NCBI RefSeq assembly: GCF_009730915.1
Contig: NC_052476.1
Span: forward strand, 19,325,257-19,389,256
Source of the DNA: Dioscorea cayenensis subsp. rotundata
Lineage: Eukaryota; Streptophyta; Magnoliopsida; Dioscoreales; Dioscoreaceae
Direction: 5' to 3'
Length of the DNA stretch: 64,000 nt
A model generated the notes under the pieces. That model saw only the letters and a list, made by a program, of their open reading frames with translations, searched no databases and was not told the DNA's origin. Made by a program: the position numbers and the translations under genes. Within the stretch, counting starts at the first letter, position 1. Each line of letters opens with the position of its first letter. Below are positions 22,072 to 34,175 of this stretch, in pieces.

Positions 22072-22969
22072 TAGGAATGGGGGTGGGGCGGGCGGGGAAT
22101 GGGATCCTCGTCCCCCATCCCCGCTCTCCACGCCAGGGGGATTCCCGGTTAAAATTTCCCGGGGGGGAAAAATCCTCCCTCGCTCACTCCCCCGCGGAGA
22201 TCCCCCTCCCACGGGGAATCCCGCCCGCTCAAAAACATTAATATAAAAAAATTTTCTATAAATAACTATAATATTTCTAATGCATTTATGTTACACATGC
22301 TAAAGATGCTATATACAATTGAAAATAAAAAATATAATGTATGATGAAAAATCTAGACAAATGGATATTTGAATAAAAAAATATAATGCTTTTTATGTAG
22401 CAACACATGGATATTTGAATAAAAAATCTAGACAAATTACAATTACCTAATTATCCAATTCATTTTAAATTAAATAAATAATTAGTTTTTTTATGAATAT
22501 TAGAAATTTGAAAATTAGAAGTTTGAATTTTTAATTTTTGTAGATATATTATATAATAATTTTATTAAAATAATTCAAGATTTTATTAAATAAATATGTT
22601 TTAATGAAATATATAAATTTAAATAGTTAATAAGTTGTATGAAATAATTGTGAGTTCCATAATAATAACTAAAAATATTAACAAATAAATATTTATTGAT
22701 TATATATATATATATATATATAATATTATGTTAATGTTGAAATAATCTTTAATAAATATATTAAAAATATATAATATATTCTTTTGGGGAATCCCCCGGG
22801 GAGCGGGGGGATCCCGTGGGATGGGAGATCATTCCCGCCCCCGCCCCCGCCCCCCCGCTAGGCGGGGAGGAATTTTTCCCCGCTCCCGCCTGGGGTATGT
22901 TCGGGGAATCTCGCCTCGTCAGAGGGACCCCGTGGGGAACGGGGATTCCCCACCCCACCCCCATTCCTA
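22072..22969. mobile_element. GC-ended non-autonomous hAT element (898 bp)
   Basis: Perfect terminal inverted repeat TAGGAATGGGGGTGGGG at both ends, and perfect 8-bp target duplication CTCCCAGA (22064-22071 and 22970-22977). The ends are extremely G/C-rich while the 500-bp centre is AT-rich and has no coding sequence. The 8-bp duplication places it in the hAT superfamily. Confidence 0.9.
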
Positions 22970-22977
22970 CTCCCAGA

Positions 22978-23759
22978 CTAGAGTTGGTATTGCAATCGAA
23001 TTTGGTACCCAACAAGCAGTCACAAATATTAAGTTAAAAAATATGATTTGCAAGAAACAGACAACTAGCTAATATATATATATATATATAAAAGAAGAAA
23101 ATCAACTATATGTTCATCTTAAGATTTAATGATTCAAGGCACCAATAAACATTTAGTCTATCATATTACAAGAATCCAAAACAATATCCAAAAATTGAGA
23201 CATTAATAAAACATATAAGAAACTCCCTCAATGCTCCTCTTGATGTAGATATGGATGGAATCTCCAGACTGATAGTCGACAAAGGGTTGATATAGTGGCA
23301 CTAACTTGTCTTGGGTTAGCTTCTTTGATCTCTGCTTGAAACCTTAGCTTCCAATGAAGCTTTTGCCAAAAGTCACCTTAAAAAACCTAACTATCAGTCT
23401 TTATAATGAAGATAAAAAGTTAGTGCACGTCTATACTTGAGGTGTTCTTGACTCATGCTTTTTGACTCGAATCTTAGTGATTTTGGAATTCCAAAAATCA
23501 GCATGGCTGAAAAGCACGCCTGTGCTTGTCAAGCACTATCTTGCTCTTAGAAGGATGACAGTGCTCTAGGTGTGCACAACAATTTCTCCATGCCAAAGAT
23601 ATCCACGCCCTAAGCACAGTTGTGCTCTGGTCATGGTAGTCACTGGAATTTTGCTTTGTTGCTCGATTTTCTTCGATTCAATTCAACTTTCATCCTCTCT
23701 ATCCAAATTAACTAAATTATTGTTCATTCAACACAAAATACCATCTTCAATTAATTAGC
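22978..23759. other. Retroelement-like noncoding DNA
   Basis: This is the continuation of the host sequence of the hAT MITE and probably the same degenerate retroelement as 19551-22071. No gene seen. The region 23505-23640 repeats GCAC..GTGC words (AAGCACGCCTGTGCTTG, AAGCACAGTTGTGCTC). Confidence 0.4.
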
Positions 23760-23817
23760 CTAAGATAACAAATACTCATCCTCTTCTCTAAAGCGAGTAT
23801 GTCTTCCCTTCTTCTTC

Positions 23818-24655
23818 ATGTCGTCCAACCCCCTTCTTGCTATGGCAAGTTGGGGTCAACCTTCTCCTCTTTCCCTATTGAGCAAGACTTGGGCGGACGT
23901 TGCTGCTGCGGCATAGCGAAAACCTCCTTTGTCTCCTCTAGTAGATGGCCCCGTGTTAAACAAGCTGAAAGCTAGCTCCTCTGAGTTCTCCGGCTAGACT
24001 ATGATATTGTTACAAGGGCGAGGATGCGCTTCCATACGTCATTATACGAGAAGTTTTTCGGGAAGTCTCCACCGTTTAAGCAAGTTAAAGAAATCCTTAG
24101 CTCCAAGTGGAATGAGCTTGGAGTCTTCCAGATCTCTGACTTGCTGAACGATAACTTGCTGATCCGGTGTGGAACACAGGAAGCCATGAATCGCCTGCTG
24201 TTCGATGGTCCTTGGGCGGTGAATGGTATTGTTCTACAACTGACTCCGTGGCAGCCTTACTTCGAGCCCGCTTTCACTAAACTATCCACGCGGCCATCTG
24301 GGTTCAACTGAATAATCTCCCTGTCGAGTTCTGGGACGGGGAGGCACTAGAATCAATATCTTCTTTATTTGGTCGTTTACTAAAAATTGATGAATTTATC
24401 TCCTCTTTGTCTAGGTCCAAGTATGCTCGTATATGCATTGAAATAGACCTTGCCAAACCTTTAAAACAAGGATTCCGGATTGGAGATGATGAACACCGTG
24501 TCTTTGTAGTCATCCTCTACGAGCGACTTCCTACGTTTTGCTATAAATGTGGGCTTGTTAGTGCAGTGTCGAATAACTCAGAGTACTGGAGCTATGGAGG
24601 CTTGGAAAATCCCTCTCCACCCCATTGCAATGATCTGCATGATTGGCAACGGTAG
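23818..24655 (+). pseudogene. LINE ORF1 (DUF4283 / zinc-knuckle gag-like), broken
   Basis: The start is probably the ATG at 23818, with in-frame stops soon after. From 24024 the frame reads like plant LINE gag proteins: SLYEKFFGKSPPFKQVKEIL, then LLFDGPWAVNG and LQLTPWQPYFEPAF (DUF4283). A frame change near 24310 is followed by NNLPVEFWDGEALESI and RSKYARICIEIDLAKPL, ending in a zinc-knuckle start, PTFCYKCG; the remaining ligands are lost. Family role: RNA-binding partner of the LINE ribonucleoprotein. It cannot make a full protein. Confidence 0.82.
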
Positions 24656-25740
24656 GAGGTCAAGGACAACTCTGACCACATGAGCGATGACATAGGGGTA
24701 GGGATGGACCCCAGGCTGACAGAAACCCTGGCTAGATAGATGCTGTAGATAACACCTCAAACACGGATTACGGGCCTTGGATGTTGGTGTCAAGAAGAAG
24801 AGGCCACGGTGGTGGTCGTGGTGGCACCGGTGGTCCTGGAGGTCTGGGATCACGTGTAGCGCATGCGAAGTCACGTGACCTTGGCTCTCTTCTTCCCAAC
24901 ATCTCGAAAGTCAGGAATAATTCTGCATGTGTGACACATGGTGGAAGCTCCATGCGTGGCAGAGGGGGCTCTATCACGGTTAGGGCTCACGTTTCTATGA
25001 ATCTCGATCCTGAAACGACCCATCTTTTTGATAAAGTTTCTTTTCCCGCGTCTCAAAATGATAATCCTATCCTTGCAGATCCTTTAGAGACTGGGCCAGA
25101 GATTGGCACGCCTTCTGAATCACGTCTCTTTTCGGTTTCGAGGGGGCCTTGACCCTTGCTCCCTCACTGAGTCCTAAGGAGACAGCGCATACTGACATGC
25201 CCACTATGCCCACTTCTCCTGCCTTGTCCAATGGAAAAAAGATTGCCTTCTTAGTGATACAGGATAGGAACCTTCTAGTTTGCATCCCATCCTTAGAGTT
25301 TCTAAGAACATCTCAAAAGGGACCGCAAATGGGGGCCCTTCAGAGCCTCATCAAATGATCGTTGATAGAGTTTCTTTGGCCCTGAAGCCCTCTTCACACT
25401 CCTACAACGACTCTGACCAAGTTATGAGCGAGCGACTCTGAAGAAGATGTTGGGGAACCATCAGAGGGGGAAGACCTTATAGAGCCGGCCGGATGATTTA
25501 ATGATGTTGGTACAATTTCAGAGTAGTCACCTAAAGGAGGCGTTATCTAGAAAGAGCACTCAAATATAGATGACCTTCCACAAAAAGGGGAGGGTGGTAA
25601 CTGAGGGGGAAGAACTTTGAGCTCTCGGTGTCCTCTTCCTTCATTTTCTCTTCTGAATGATTATGATCCTGCCTGATTCTGTGGCTATTTTAGCTGTTTT
25701 GATTGTTATATCTTTACATCCTATTTGTGATATCATGTTT
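24656..25740 (+). other. LINE spacer between ORF1 and ORF2, decayed
   Basis: GC-moderate DNA with short open stretches, including a Gly/Arg-rich one (RRRGHGGGRGGTGGPGG at about 24795). This looks like the decayed C-terminal part of ORF1. No independent gene. Confidence 0.5.
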
Positions 25741-28700
25741 ATGGATCTAACTAAAATCATTTACTGGAACTGAAGGGGTGTCTCGAGCAGGGATACCACC
25801 ACCAGAATTTTTTATCTTATGCGGAAGTTTAAACCAGTCTTAATTTGCTTAGTAGAAACTAGAACGAATGATGATAGACTTCAGAGGTTTTGTTCAAAAT
25901 TAAAATCTCAATGGAACTGGGCAGCGGTTATAGTGGAGGGGTACTCAGGTGGTATTCTTACAATTTAGAATAATAAATTAGGGTATGTCACCCCTTTGGT
26001 AAGATCCCGATATGCATTGCATTTGGTAATCACCACTAATAGGTCTAAGAGCTGGATTTTTTCAACAATTTATAATGCCTGGTGTAATAATCAACAAGGC
26101 TTAGCTAGACGATGGGCTCGTTTGGACAGCTGCATGGTTAACTTGGTGTGGTCTAACACTTTCGATAATTGCTTAATTAAACATCTTCTGAGGTTTATGT
26201 CTGACCATTCTCCTCTTTTTCTCTCTATTTATCCTCATAATTGATGCGGGCCGTATTGAGGAGATGGCATGCGCGTTCATGCGGAAGTGGGACTCGAAGT
26301 AGTCGAAGGGTATTTTTAGTAATTCACAGGGCGGTGGAGTTTTTTGGGTTTCTTGGGCCTAGTCTGATGGGAAATGGGCCAACAAACACAAGTCACAGTT
26401 TGCTGAACAAACTTGTGAGTCATGCATGATTTCGGCCAAATTCCATCGTTTAGGCCTCGAAAACCCTGATTTTGCTATTTTTAGTAATAATTGATTTCGC
26501 TATTAATTTGGCTAGAAATCTCTGATTTGTAAGCCGTTTATGCCGTTAGCATTTATTTTGTTAACTCTTTTATTTCTTGTCGGTATTTGAAAATTTACCA
26601 TTTTTGGTATATTTTCGAATTATCTCCGTTTTAGGATTATTTTCATATCTTTGATTTTTTACTATTTAATGTAAGCCTATGGGCGAGAGTAAGATCAGTT
26701 TTGTAATAGTTATTCTCTTGAGTAATAAAATTTACTCTTTTTTTTTCAATTCCTGGCTATCTTTGATCAACAGGTTTTGAAGACTTGTACTGGGTATTCG
26801 TGCGTGAATCAACAGTTCGAGTATACCGTTGCATCAGTAACGTTCATAGAAAGAAAACCTTTCGTTTTAAAATTTTTTGGCTTGAGCATAAGGGATGTCA
26901 TGAAGTGGTTAGGAAAGCATGGAATTCTTCTCCTCATTCTAACCCCATGCATGCAGTTTCTCATCTGATTTCACAAACTAGGCATCTGCTTTTAGATTGG
27001 AAGGCTAAAGGTTTACATCCTATTGATTCTGCTATAGAGATTTTGGAGAGTACCATTATTGAAGATGAAGAAAAGGATGGTCTAGGTGACTCTAATGATT
27101 TCCCCCCTCATTCTCTCTTTAGTATGTATAATAACCTCTTTGCTCTTCATAGATAGAACAAGCACTAAGTGGGCTCAATGAACTAGACTAATGTGGGTCC
27201 AGAATGGTGATAACAATTCCTCTTTTTTCTTTAATTCTGTTCGATATCGTAATCATTGTAGTTCCATTTCGAATATCATGGACTCTGATGCCAATGTACA
27301 TACTGATCATCCGAGTATTAGTCAAAATTTTATTGATTTTTTTTTTCAGATCTTTGGAACGATCCGACTAGAAGATACATGCAAGAGATTATTAATGGTC
27401 TTCCGGATGAACTTCCCCAAGTCTCCATCAGGGAGGGAGAAGAGCTCATCAAAGATGTGTCAAAGAAAGAAGTATATGATCTTGACTAATCCCTCCCCAC
27501 GGTAAGAGCCGGGACTGCTGGTTTAATGTAGAATTTTATCGCTTCTACTGGAATGAGATTAGAGATTCTATCTTCTCAGCGATCAGGTATTTTTTTCCTC
27601 ACTCGATTTTGCCTAATAATTGGGGTAGAACCTTTATTGTTTTTACGAGTTCGAAAAACCCAATCCTAAAAGTTGTTCTAGATTTTCAGCCCAATTTCTC
27701 TTTGCAATATACATTATAAAATTATTTTGAAAATTCTTGCTAATCATTTGAAATGCTTGCTTCCTAGTCTAATTGGGAGAGAACAATGTGGGTTTGTCAA
27801 TGGTGAGTACTCCTTTCTATAATATCATTACTCTGCGAGGAAGTGGCTCATTCGATTGACAATGATAACCCCCTCTAGGATGTTGATTAAGCTAGACATT
27901 GCTAAAGCTTATGACACTATGAGTTGGTTTGCAATTCTTGCTACACTTACTAAAATGAGGTTCCTTGGTAAATGGGTTAGCTGGATTAAAACTTGCATTT
28001 GTAATGTTTCTTATGCTTTGTTAATCAATAAAACTCCAACTTCCTAGTTTTCCTCTACTAGGGGTATTAGACAGGGGGATCCTATATCCCCTTACCTCTT
28101 TATTCTTGTTGGTCAAAATCTCACAACCATGCTCAATTATGCTCAATTCTAGTCTCAATCACAACTTTAACCACTTGATGTATGCTGACGATCTTATCCT
28201 CATTACTGAGGCCTCTAGAAAATCTACTAGGAATATTAAAAAGTGTCTCTCCTTTTATGGCAATTTAACTGTCCACAGAGTCAACAACTCTAAATCTAAA
28301 ATTATATTTCCTAGTCGGTTTAACAAACATCTCTCTAACAGAATCTCCAGAATTTTAAGCTATAAGATTGGGTCTTTCCCTGTCACATACTTAAAAATTC
28401 TGATTTCTCCTAAGAGATTGGCACTCTCTTGTTTCTCCTCTATGATTGACAAGATTGAGAAGTCAATTTCCTTTTGGAAGAAGTCCAGAATTTCTCCTGC
28501 AGGGAAAACAATTCTTATCAACTCCTCTATCATGACTGCCCCTTTGTACTATCTCTCGGTGTATCATGTCCCCAATTTTGTTCTTGATCGGATAACCAAA
28601 AGTGCGAGGGGATCTCTTTTGGTCTAAGGATAGTAATAGAAAGGGCATCGACTCGAGTTAGTTGGAATGAAATAATGCTTAATCTATCCGGGGGTTTGTC

Positions 28701-30169
28701 GATTGGAACCTTGGTATATAAAAAAATCTCTCTTATATGCTAAGAATGTGTTTAGCATGCTTAACAAAAACAATGCTTGGTTGGTTTCTATCATGGAGAA
28801 CAAGTATGGTGAGTTTGACTTATGGAAGGTAATATTCCTAGGAAATGCTGTTGGTTTTATAAAAGTATGTATCAAAATTCTTTGATTGTCGGGCCTTTCC
28901 TCTGGATGAATTCCATTAATCCTAGTATGACTACATTCTATCTGATCCTTGGTATTTTTGAGATTCAATTGCTTTTTAAACCTACATACTTAAATATGGA
29001 TATTGATTATGATAATTTTCAAATTGCTGAGTTACTTGTAGACATTCATTGGAACATCCTGCGATCGAAAATATATCTTTGACATGTTTCTTAATGATAA
29101 TATTCTCTGTCAAAGCAATATTAGTCTTGATCAGGGCAATCACTGGGTTTGGTTCCCCAAGGCCAATGGTACTAAATTATCCTCAATGATTTACTCTTTC
29201 TTTAATCTTGATAGGGTTAATGATCATAGTTGGGATGGTTGGAGTAATTTATGGCGTCTCAAGGTTGCTCCCCATGTTAAACATTTCATGTGGTTATTGT
29301 TTCACATGGCTGTTAAAACAAATGACTATCTTTATCGAATGAACATGGGACCCCAAACATTATGTACACTCTGTAATTTGAATCATGAGACGGTGGAGCA
29401 TTTATTTCTTAATTGTTATAAGTCTCAAGATATTTGGAATCTAACATGTTCAGCTGTTGGAAAGCCTATTAATCTTTCAGATGGGGTTTCTTCGGGGATT
29501 TGGCTGAATCAAGAGTTATCAGGTAATGTATGTTTCATCCAATCTGTGATTGCATCAATTGTGTGGTATATTTGGAAAGCTAGATGCAATAAAATCTTCA
29601 ACAATGAGCAACTGGATTGTCATAAGGTGTCTACCAGGGCCATAGGGCATGTCAGGGAGTATTTCTTTGCCCCTTCTCCTCATCTGGGGAGAAACTTTAT
29701 ACTGAACAATTTTACATTTGGTGATAGCCCAATTCTACTCACTGCAGGGCTAGGATTCATTGTGTCTGATTTTAACTCTACTATACTTTGTTCTGGATGT
29801 TGTGGATACCCTATGAACTCTATTGTTGATGCAGCATCCAAGTCTATATGTTTTGCTTTACAGGACAGGCTCAATTGGGGAATGCATATCAAGACTGTTC
29901 TGTCATCAAGTGTTGAACTAGTCTTGGCTGTGAAGCAAGGAAGGTGTTTGGATGCATGGAGGCTAAATTTGCAGATTGCAACTGTCAAAGAGCTTATGGC
30001 TGAGATGGGAAACCCTAAGCTGCATATTGTTCCTTTGAGCTGGAATAGGACCACTATATCTCTAGCAACTTATGGCCTTAATCACCATGAAGTTTCACTA
30101 TTTCACCATGGTTGGGAGCTTTCCAAATGGTTGATGAAGAACTTTAGGGTTAGTGGTTTTTTATGTTAA
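25741..30169 (+). pseudogene. LINE ORF2 polyprotein (EN, RT, RNase H), broken
   Basis: Starts MDLTKIIYWN, then a stop where plant LINE endonucleases have the Cys of WNCRG. The endonuclease end SDHSPLFLSIYPHN reaches 26241. After the inserted LTR the frame resumes at about 26850 with FRFKIFWLEHKGCHEVV. Reverse transcriptase pieces: LIKLDIAKAYDTMSW (27890), GIRQGDPISPYLFIL (28060) and the catalytic box MYADDLILI (28177-28203). The zinc-binding region is at 29240-29440 (LWRLKVAPHVKHFMWLL, CTLCNLNHETVEHLFLNC). RNase-H-like residues run to the stop at 30167-30169 (WELSKWLMKNF). The last 361 codons (29084-30169) are still open. Many frameshifts elsewhere; certainly non-functional. Confidence 0.88.
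26242..26836 (+). mobile_element. Solo LTR inside the LINE
   Basis: A 595-bp block starting TGATGCGGGC and ending GTTGCATCA, with the terminal inverted bases TGATGC/GCATCA expected for an LTR. It cuts LINE ORF2 between IYPHN and FRFKIFWLEH. A related copy sits inverted at 36080-36670. The 5-bp flanks (ATAAT and GTAAC) do not match well, so the target duplication has decayed or the copy arose by recombination. A polyadenylation-like AATAAAATTTACTC lies near 26724. Confidence 0.8.
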
Positions 30170-30315
30170 TTGTTCTTTTGTTGTTTCTCGTTATTTTGTG
30201 CCTTGTTTGTGTTTTGTTTTCTTTTTGTTTTTGGTTTTTGTCCGTAACCTAAACTCATTGTATTTTTGTTTTTAATTTTTAATAAAATAGCTCTTCGAGG
30301 CTCTTTCCCTACGCA

Positions 30316-30564
30316 GAAATACCCAATAGAGTGGCAATATAGAAGAATTCATGCTAAAAAATAAACTAAATACACAAGTTTATAATATATTAAATATGTA
30401 TTTCATGCATTCATCAACAATACACTTACAAATTACATGATGACAATCACTACACTAATAATCTCTACTAATCGAAGAATTTCTACTAGATGCATGAAAC
30501 ATCATTTTTGTTTTGCTACCATTGCTACAACTTGCCAAAAATACTCAGCATCACAAGGTATTCT
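30316..30564. other. GLP-unit flank resuming after the compound insertion
   Basis: From about 30405 the sequence (ACACTTACAAATTACATGATG) matches 42700-42830 of the GLP-3 unit. No gene seen. Confidence 0.6.
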
Positions 30565-31674
30565 TGTTGGAGTCTAGCACCAACTAGGTGCTTCTAGACA
30601 ATTTGATAAACCGACTCATTAAGTTGGTTAGAACCTTAGTGATAATTCTAGCTACAAGCCAGCTGAAATGCCACATAAAAAGTTAAAGGATAAGTAGTTA
30701 AGCTTAAGTGTTATGCTTTGGAATTATCTTTATAGGTGGCATTTTCTAAGCATCCACAGCTGATAGAGAAGATTAATTTGGTCTCTTTGATCTTCAAATG
30801 AGAAAGAATCAGCTGCAATTGTTGACTCAATCTTCACCCTTACCGTCATATGAATGTTGAAGCTTTGGCCTGCCGGAATCTGGTGAGAGACAAACTGTTC
30901 GACAAAATACCCTGAAGTCTTTCAGGTGTTTGTAGAAATGACTGATTTTCCTTGTTCTGGGTTTCCTGTTCAATATGTCAACATGGAAGAGAGAACAAAG
31001 TTTAAAAACTTGACCAACCAACTACATCCTTCCACTTGCTAGCATTATATTTCAAAAGTTACACAGATAACCAGACAACAACTCAAGCACTCATTGGTCA
31101 TTGGTCAGTGCAACCCTGCAACCCACTACTATCCCATTGGTTACACACAAACCTAGGTTTCATTATCATTGATCAGACACTAACATTGAGAGATTATGTC
31201 TCATATACCAAGGAAACACTGACCACAAAGACTAGTCAAACTTCATTAACTAAGACATTAAACCTACTTTTACTAATCAAAACACTGCCAGCTTCTCAGA
31301 CGATGCCATCCTGCTTCTCAGGCTATGCCATTCTGTGTTTGGTGCGAGCCCATGCTTGCACACTACCGCCCTCCACTTTCAACACTCCTCCACACCATGC
31401 AACCGGGCCATTCTTCACCATGCTCTTACCTGTCTGCCCATCTTCAATCACATCTTCAACAATGAAAACCACCATGCTCGAAGCTTAGAGAAAGCTTTAG
31501 ATAATCATGCAAACCGTCACTAAAACTCTATAAAAAGGACTCTATGTACATGAGTTTAATCAATGAAGTAGTTTATGAAATTTCAAGTGTACTTTTTTTT
31601 TCTCTAAACCCATCTTCTTGTTTTCTCCTCTCTTTTATTATCACTCCCACTTTCAAGCATTCATAATTCTAACA
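30565..31674 (+). mobile_element. Solo LTR (copia-like), 1110 bp
   Basis: Begins TGTTGGAGTC and ends ATAATTCTAACA, flanked by perfect 5-bp duplications ATTCT (30560-30564 and 31675-31679). The GLP-3 unit has the uninterrupted site at about 42830. A TATA-like CTCTATAAAAAGG lies near 31526. No internal retroelement genes are present, so an unequal LTR-LTR exchange probably removed them. Confidence 0.88.
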
Positions 31675-31679
31675 ATTCT

Positions 31680-32582
31680 CAGTATCCCTTGTTGTCGGTA
31701 ATTAAACTCTCTGGTCGCCATCTATAACAATGGGTCCATCCTCTGGTCTCTACTCAAGAGCTCAACTTGCATCAAGAACTTCTCAGAGCACTCATCCTGC
31801 TCTCTGACAATCACCGGCACCTCTAGCTCGTTGTCGTTCTCATCAATCAATCTCTCATTCATAGCCACCGGTTGGCTTTCTTCTCTCCTCCAATGCACCA
31901 TTCTCTTCTCTTAGTACTAAATAGTTTGTTTGATGATCTTGTTCTTTCTATGTGTTTGCTCATATGTAGATAGATAGAAGCATGAAATAGGTTGACAAGT
32001 TTGACTGAAAAGGGCATGGAATGGTCAACTTTGAAGGTTGCTTTGACTTGTCGAAGTTAAATGTACTCACAGTCAAGAGTGAGATTTAGAAAGACAAATA
32101 TTTTAATTTTGTAGGATATTAGATTTGATGGTTAAAAAAAAAAAAGGGTTCACGTACGCATTTTTCTCTCTTAAATTTTTATGAATTAAAAAATAAATTA
32201 CAGACTCTCTGTAATAAAAATTTAATATAATGTTGTTTATCTTTTTGTAAATTTTTAATAGACTATATTTAAAGAATATTTTCTTTTGTTTATCTTTGTG
32301 TGGGTATCAAACCTCATAATCTTACTAAGCATATATAAGTAACTTTGATTTTATGTAAATAACCATAAAAGCGATTTCACTCTCTTTTTCTTAAATCTCT
32401 TCGATCCTCCAAGTTGACAATATATATATATATATATATATGTTGTATGCTCTTGAAATAACTGAACATGTTATTTATGTGTATGAATATAGTCAAATAT
32501 TAACTAACATTATCATAAAAGCTTTCTTTTCTTGATTCTCTTTATATGTTGGATTTTTAAAGCAAGACAAAGGTTAAATTGG

Positions 32583-32617
<35 letters not shown>

Positions 32618-33232
32618 TCTGAGCATATGCTCAGAGAGAAGTGTACTTTATACATATTAGACAGTACTGGATTTCAAATTACTCTACTCATATTAATTAA
32701 TTAATTCATTCACCATTTTAATCTTGTTATTGGGTTAGGTGTATCCGTGTATGTTGAACTTCAACCTAATTTATACATATATTAATGCTCAAGCAGTCAA
32801 CGGTATAATAAGTTTCAAGTGATATTAAAAATGAACAACCCTTGGAATATTCCTTAAATTGATGAGGAGATTCATTATATATATATAACGAAAACCGTAT
32901 GTTATTGTTTTATGTTCACATAATCTTGATATTATATTTTATGCAAGGATTGCTTTTAATAACTAAGATATCGCTTTCAATGATAATAAATTAGAACTTC
33001 AGCTAAAACTAATTAATTAAGCATATTTGCAAACGTACTAGAAAGCTTAGTATTAATAGATAATTATATCAACTGATCATTAAACAAAAGCACAACTTGC
33101 AAATATGCATGCTCTCACATACAAAAGCATGCAACGTCTGCTTATTCTCAACAGAACATAGATGCATGAGTGTATATATATATAGTTGATGAACTTGAGA
33201 TGGTGGTATTAATTGGCAGGCCAAGGCTTAGC
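31680..33232. other. Flank between GLP-2 and GLP-3 units
   Basis: No gene seen. The start matches 42840-43119. From about 32070 (GAGTGAGATTTAGAAAGAC) it matches 52585 onward in front of GLP-4. It contains (TA)n tracts, a perfect 22-bp palindrome (32616-32637) and a short segment (32522-32589) that is inverted relative to 52890-52967. Confidence 0.6.
32616..32637. repeat. 22-bp perfect palindrome
   Basis: Two 11-base arms, TCTCTGAGCAT and its complement, directly after a (TA)n run. Confidence 0.9.
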
Positions 33233-33405
33233 TTAGAGTATGCCAACTGTTTCCTTGCTCAACTGGAATGCTTTGGCAAGAAGAACATCAGAAATCAGAG
33301 GCTTTGATGTACCAAACACAGGCCAAGTCTTAGCTTGGAGTTTGTCAACTGTTTCCTTGCTCAATTGGAATGCCTTGGCAAGAAGGACATCAGAAATCTG
33401 AGGTG
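33233..33405. repeat. In-frame tandem duplication of GLP-3 C-terminal coding end
   Basis: Two direct copies of about 85-95 bases, each with TTTCCTTGCTCAA near its middle; the proximal copy lies at about 33325-33405 and the distal at 33233-33310. The distal copy stops at CTCTAA where GLP-1 has CTTCAA. Confidence 0.85.
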
Positions 33406-34091
33406 TTGATCCAAACACATTATTACCAGCTATGATCGCACCAGGATTTTGGCTGTTGAACGCCGCTAATGCAACTGCTTTTGAATGGCCATAATTCATA
33501 TTGAAGTGTGTAAGACCTTGAGGGAATACGAAAACATCACCGGCAGATAAAACCTTTGAGTAGAGTGTATCATTGGGACTAGAGGAGACAAAACCAGCGT
33601 AAATTGTGCCTTCAAGAACAATAATGATTTCCGAAGCACGAGGATGAGTATGAGGAGGGTTAACTCCTCCAGGAGCATAGTCAATGCGAATCAAGGAGAG
33701 TCCAAGAGTGTTCATTCCTGGGAGTTGAGCTACTGTTGCTCCAGCTATATTAATACCAAGAGGATTCATTTTCTTAGCAGGCTTGTTGAAGCCGGAGAGA
33801 AAGAAATCTTCAGCTTGGACTGTCGTAGGATTTTTGCACACAAACCCATTCATCAACACTGCATTACATGCTTATTTGTTAGCATATATATTAAGAATAG
33901 ATAATATCAACTTTAATTATTAATGTATATTGAAAAAGATGGTAAAAAAAATTTGAATAAGTAGTAATGCCTTGAGAAGTAAGATCAGCAACACAAAAGT
34001 CTTGGAGAGGACTTGGATCAAAAGCAAAGCAAAGAGACGAAGTTATTGTGAAAAATGCAAGAAAGATGAATGCTTGATTTGCAGTGGCCAT
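33233..34091 (-). CDS. Germin-like protein GLP-3, two exons, duplicated C-terminus
   Basis: Exon 1 is 33971-34091 and exon 2 is 33233-33858, giving 248 aa. Signal peptide ([17 protein letters not shown]), then [16 protein letters not shown]. Box 1 HTHPRASE gives H110, H112 and E117, and box 2 gives H158; disulfide cysteines C33 and C48 are present. The 112-bp intron has a GC donor (CTCAAG/gcatta) and AG acceptor, joining SQ-VLMNGF. The protein ends with a tandem repeat of its own C-terminus: [20 protein letters not shown] appears, then again [20 protein letters not shown] and stop. Here the duplication remains in frame, giving an extra C-terminal helix of about 28 residues. It otherwise resembles GLP-2 and GLP-4 closely and is predicted to be an apoplastic Mn cupin. 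Confidence 0.94.
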
Positions 34092-34163
34092 TCTTCACAA
34101 CTCTTGTTTAAAAGATAAATTAAGAGATGATGAGTAGGGTGGAGGTACTGAGATGGTGTTCAT

Positions 34164-34175
34164 GGGCTTATATAC
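34164..34175 (-). promoter_or_regulatory. TATA box of GLP-3
   Basis: Reads GTATATAAGCCC on the minus strand, about 73-84 bases before the ATG, with the CATGAACACCATC stretch shared by the GLP promoters just downstream. Confidence 0.7.

Larger units (their letters stand above)
23760..30315 (+). mobile_element. Decayed LINE (non-LTR retrotransposon)
   Basis: Order of parts: ORF1-like gag (about 23818-24655), spacer, ORF2 with endonuclease, reverse transcriptase, zinc-binding region and RNase H (25741-30169), then a 3' UTR with AATAAAATAGCTCTTCGAGG around 30280. Both ORFs carry many stops and shifts. A solo LTR interrupts ORF2 at 26242-26836. The 5' end is estimated, and I did not find target duplications. 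Confidence 0.85.

Noticed and set aside
22040-23072. Pro/Gly-rich open frames on both strands
   Set aside because: Produced by the GC-rich inverted ends of the hAT MITE.
29680-30054. 124-codon minus-strand frame
   Set aside because: Antisense to the open LINE ORF2 C-terminus.
31036-31488. 150-codon open frame
   Set aside because: Lies wholly inside the copia-like solo LTR; no recognisable domain.
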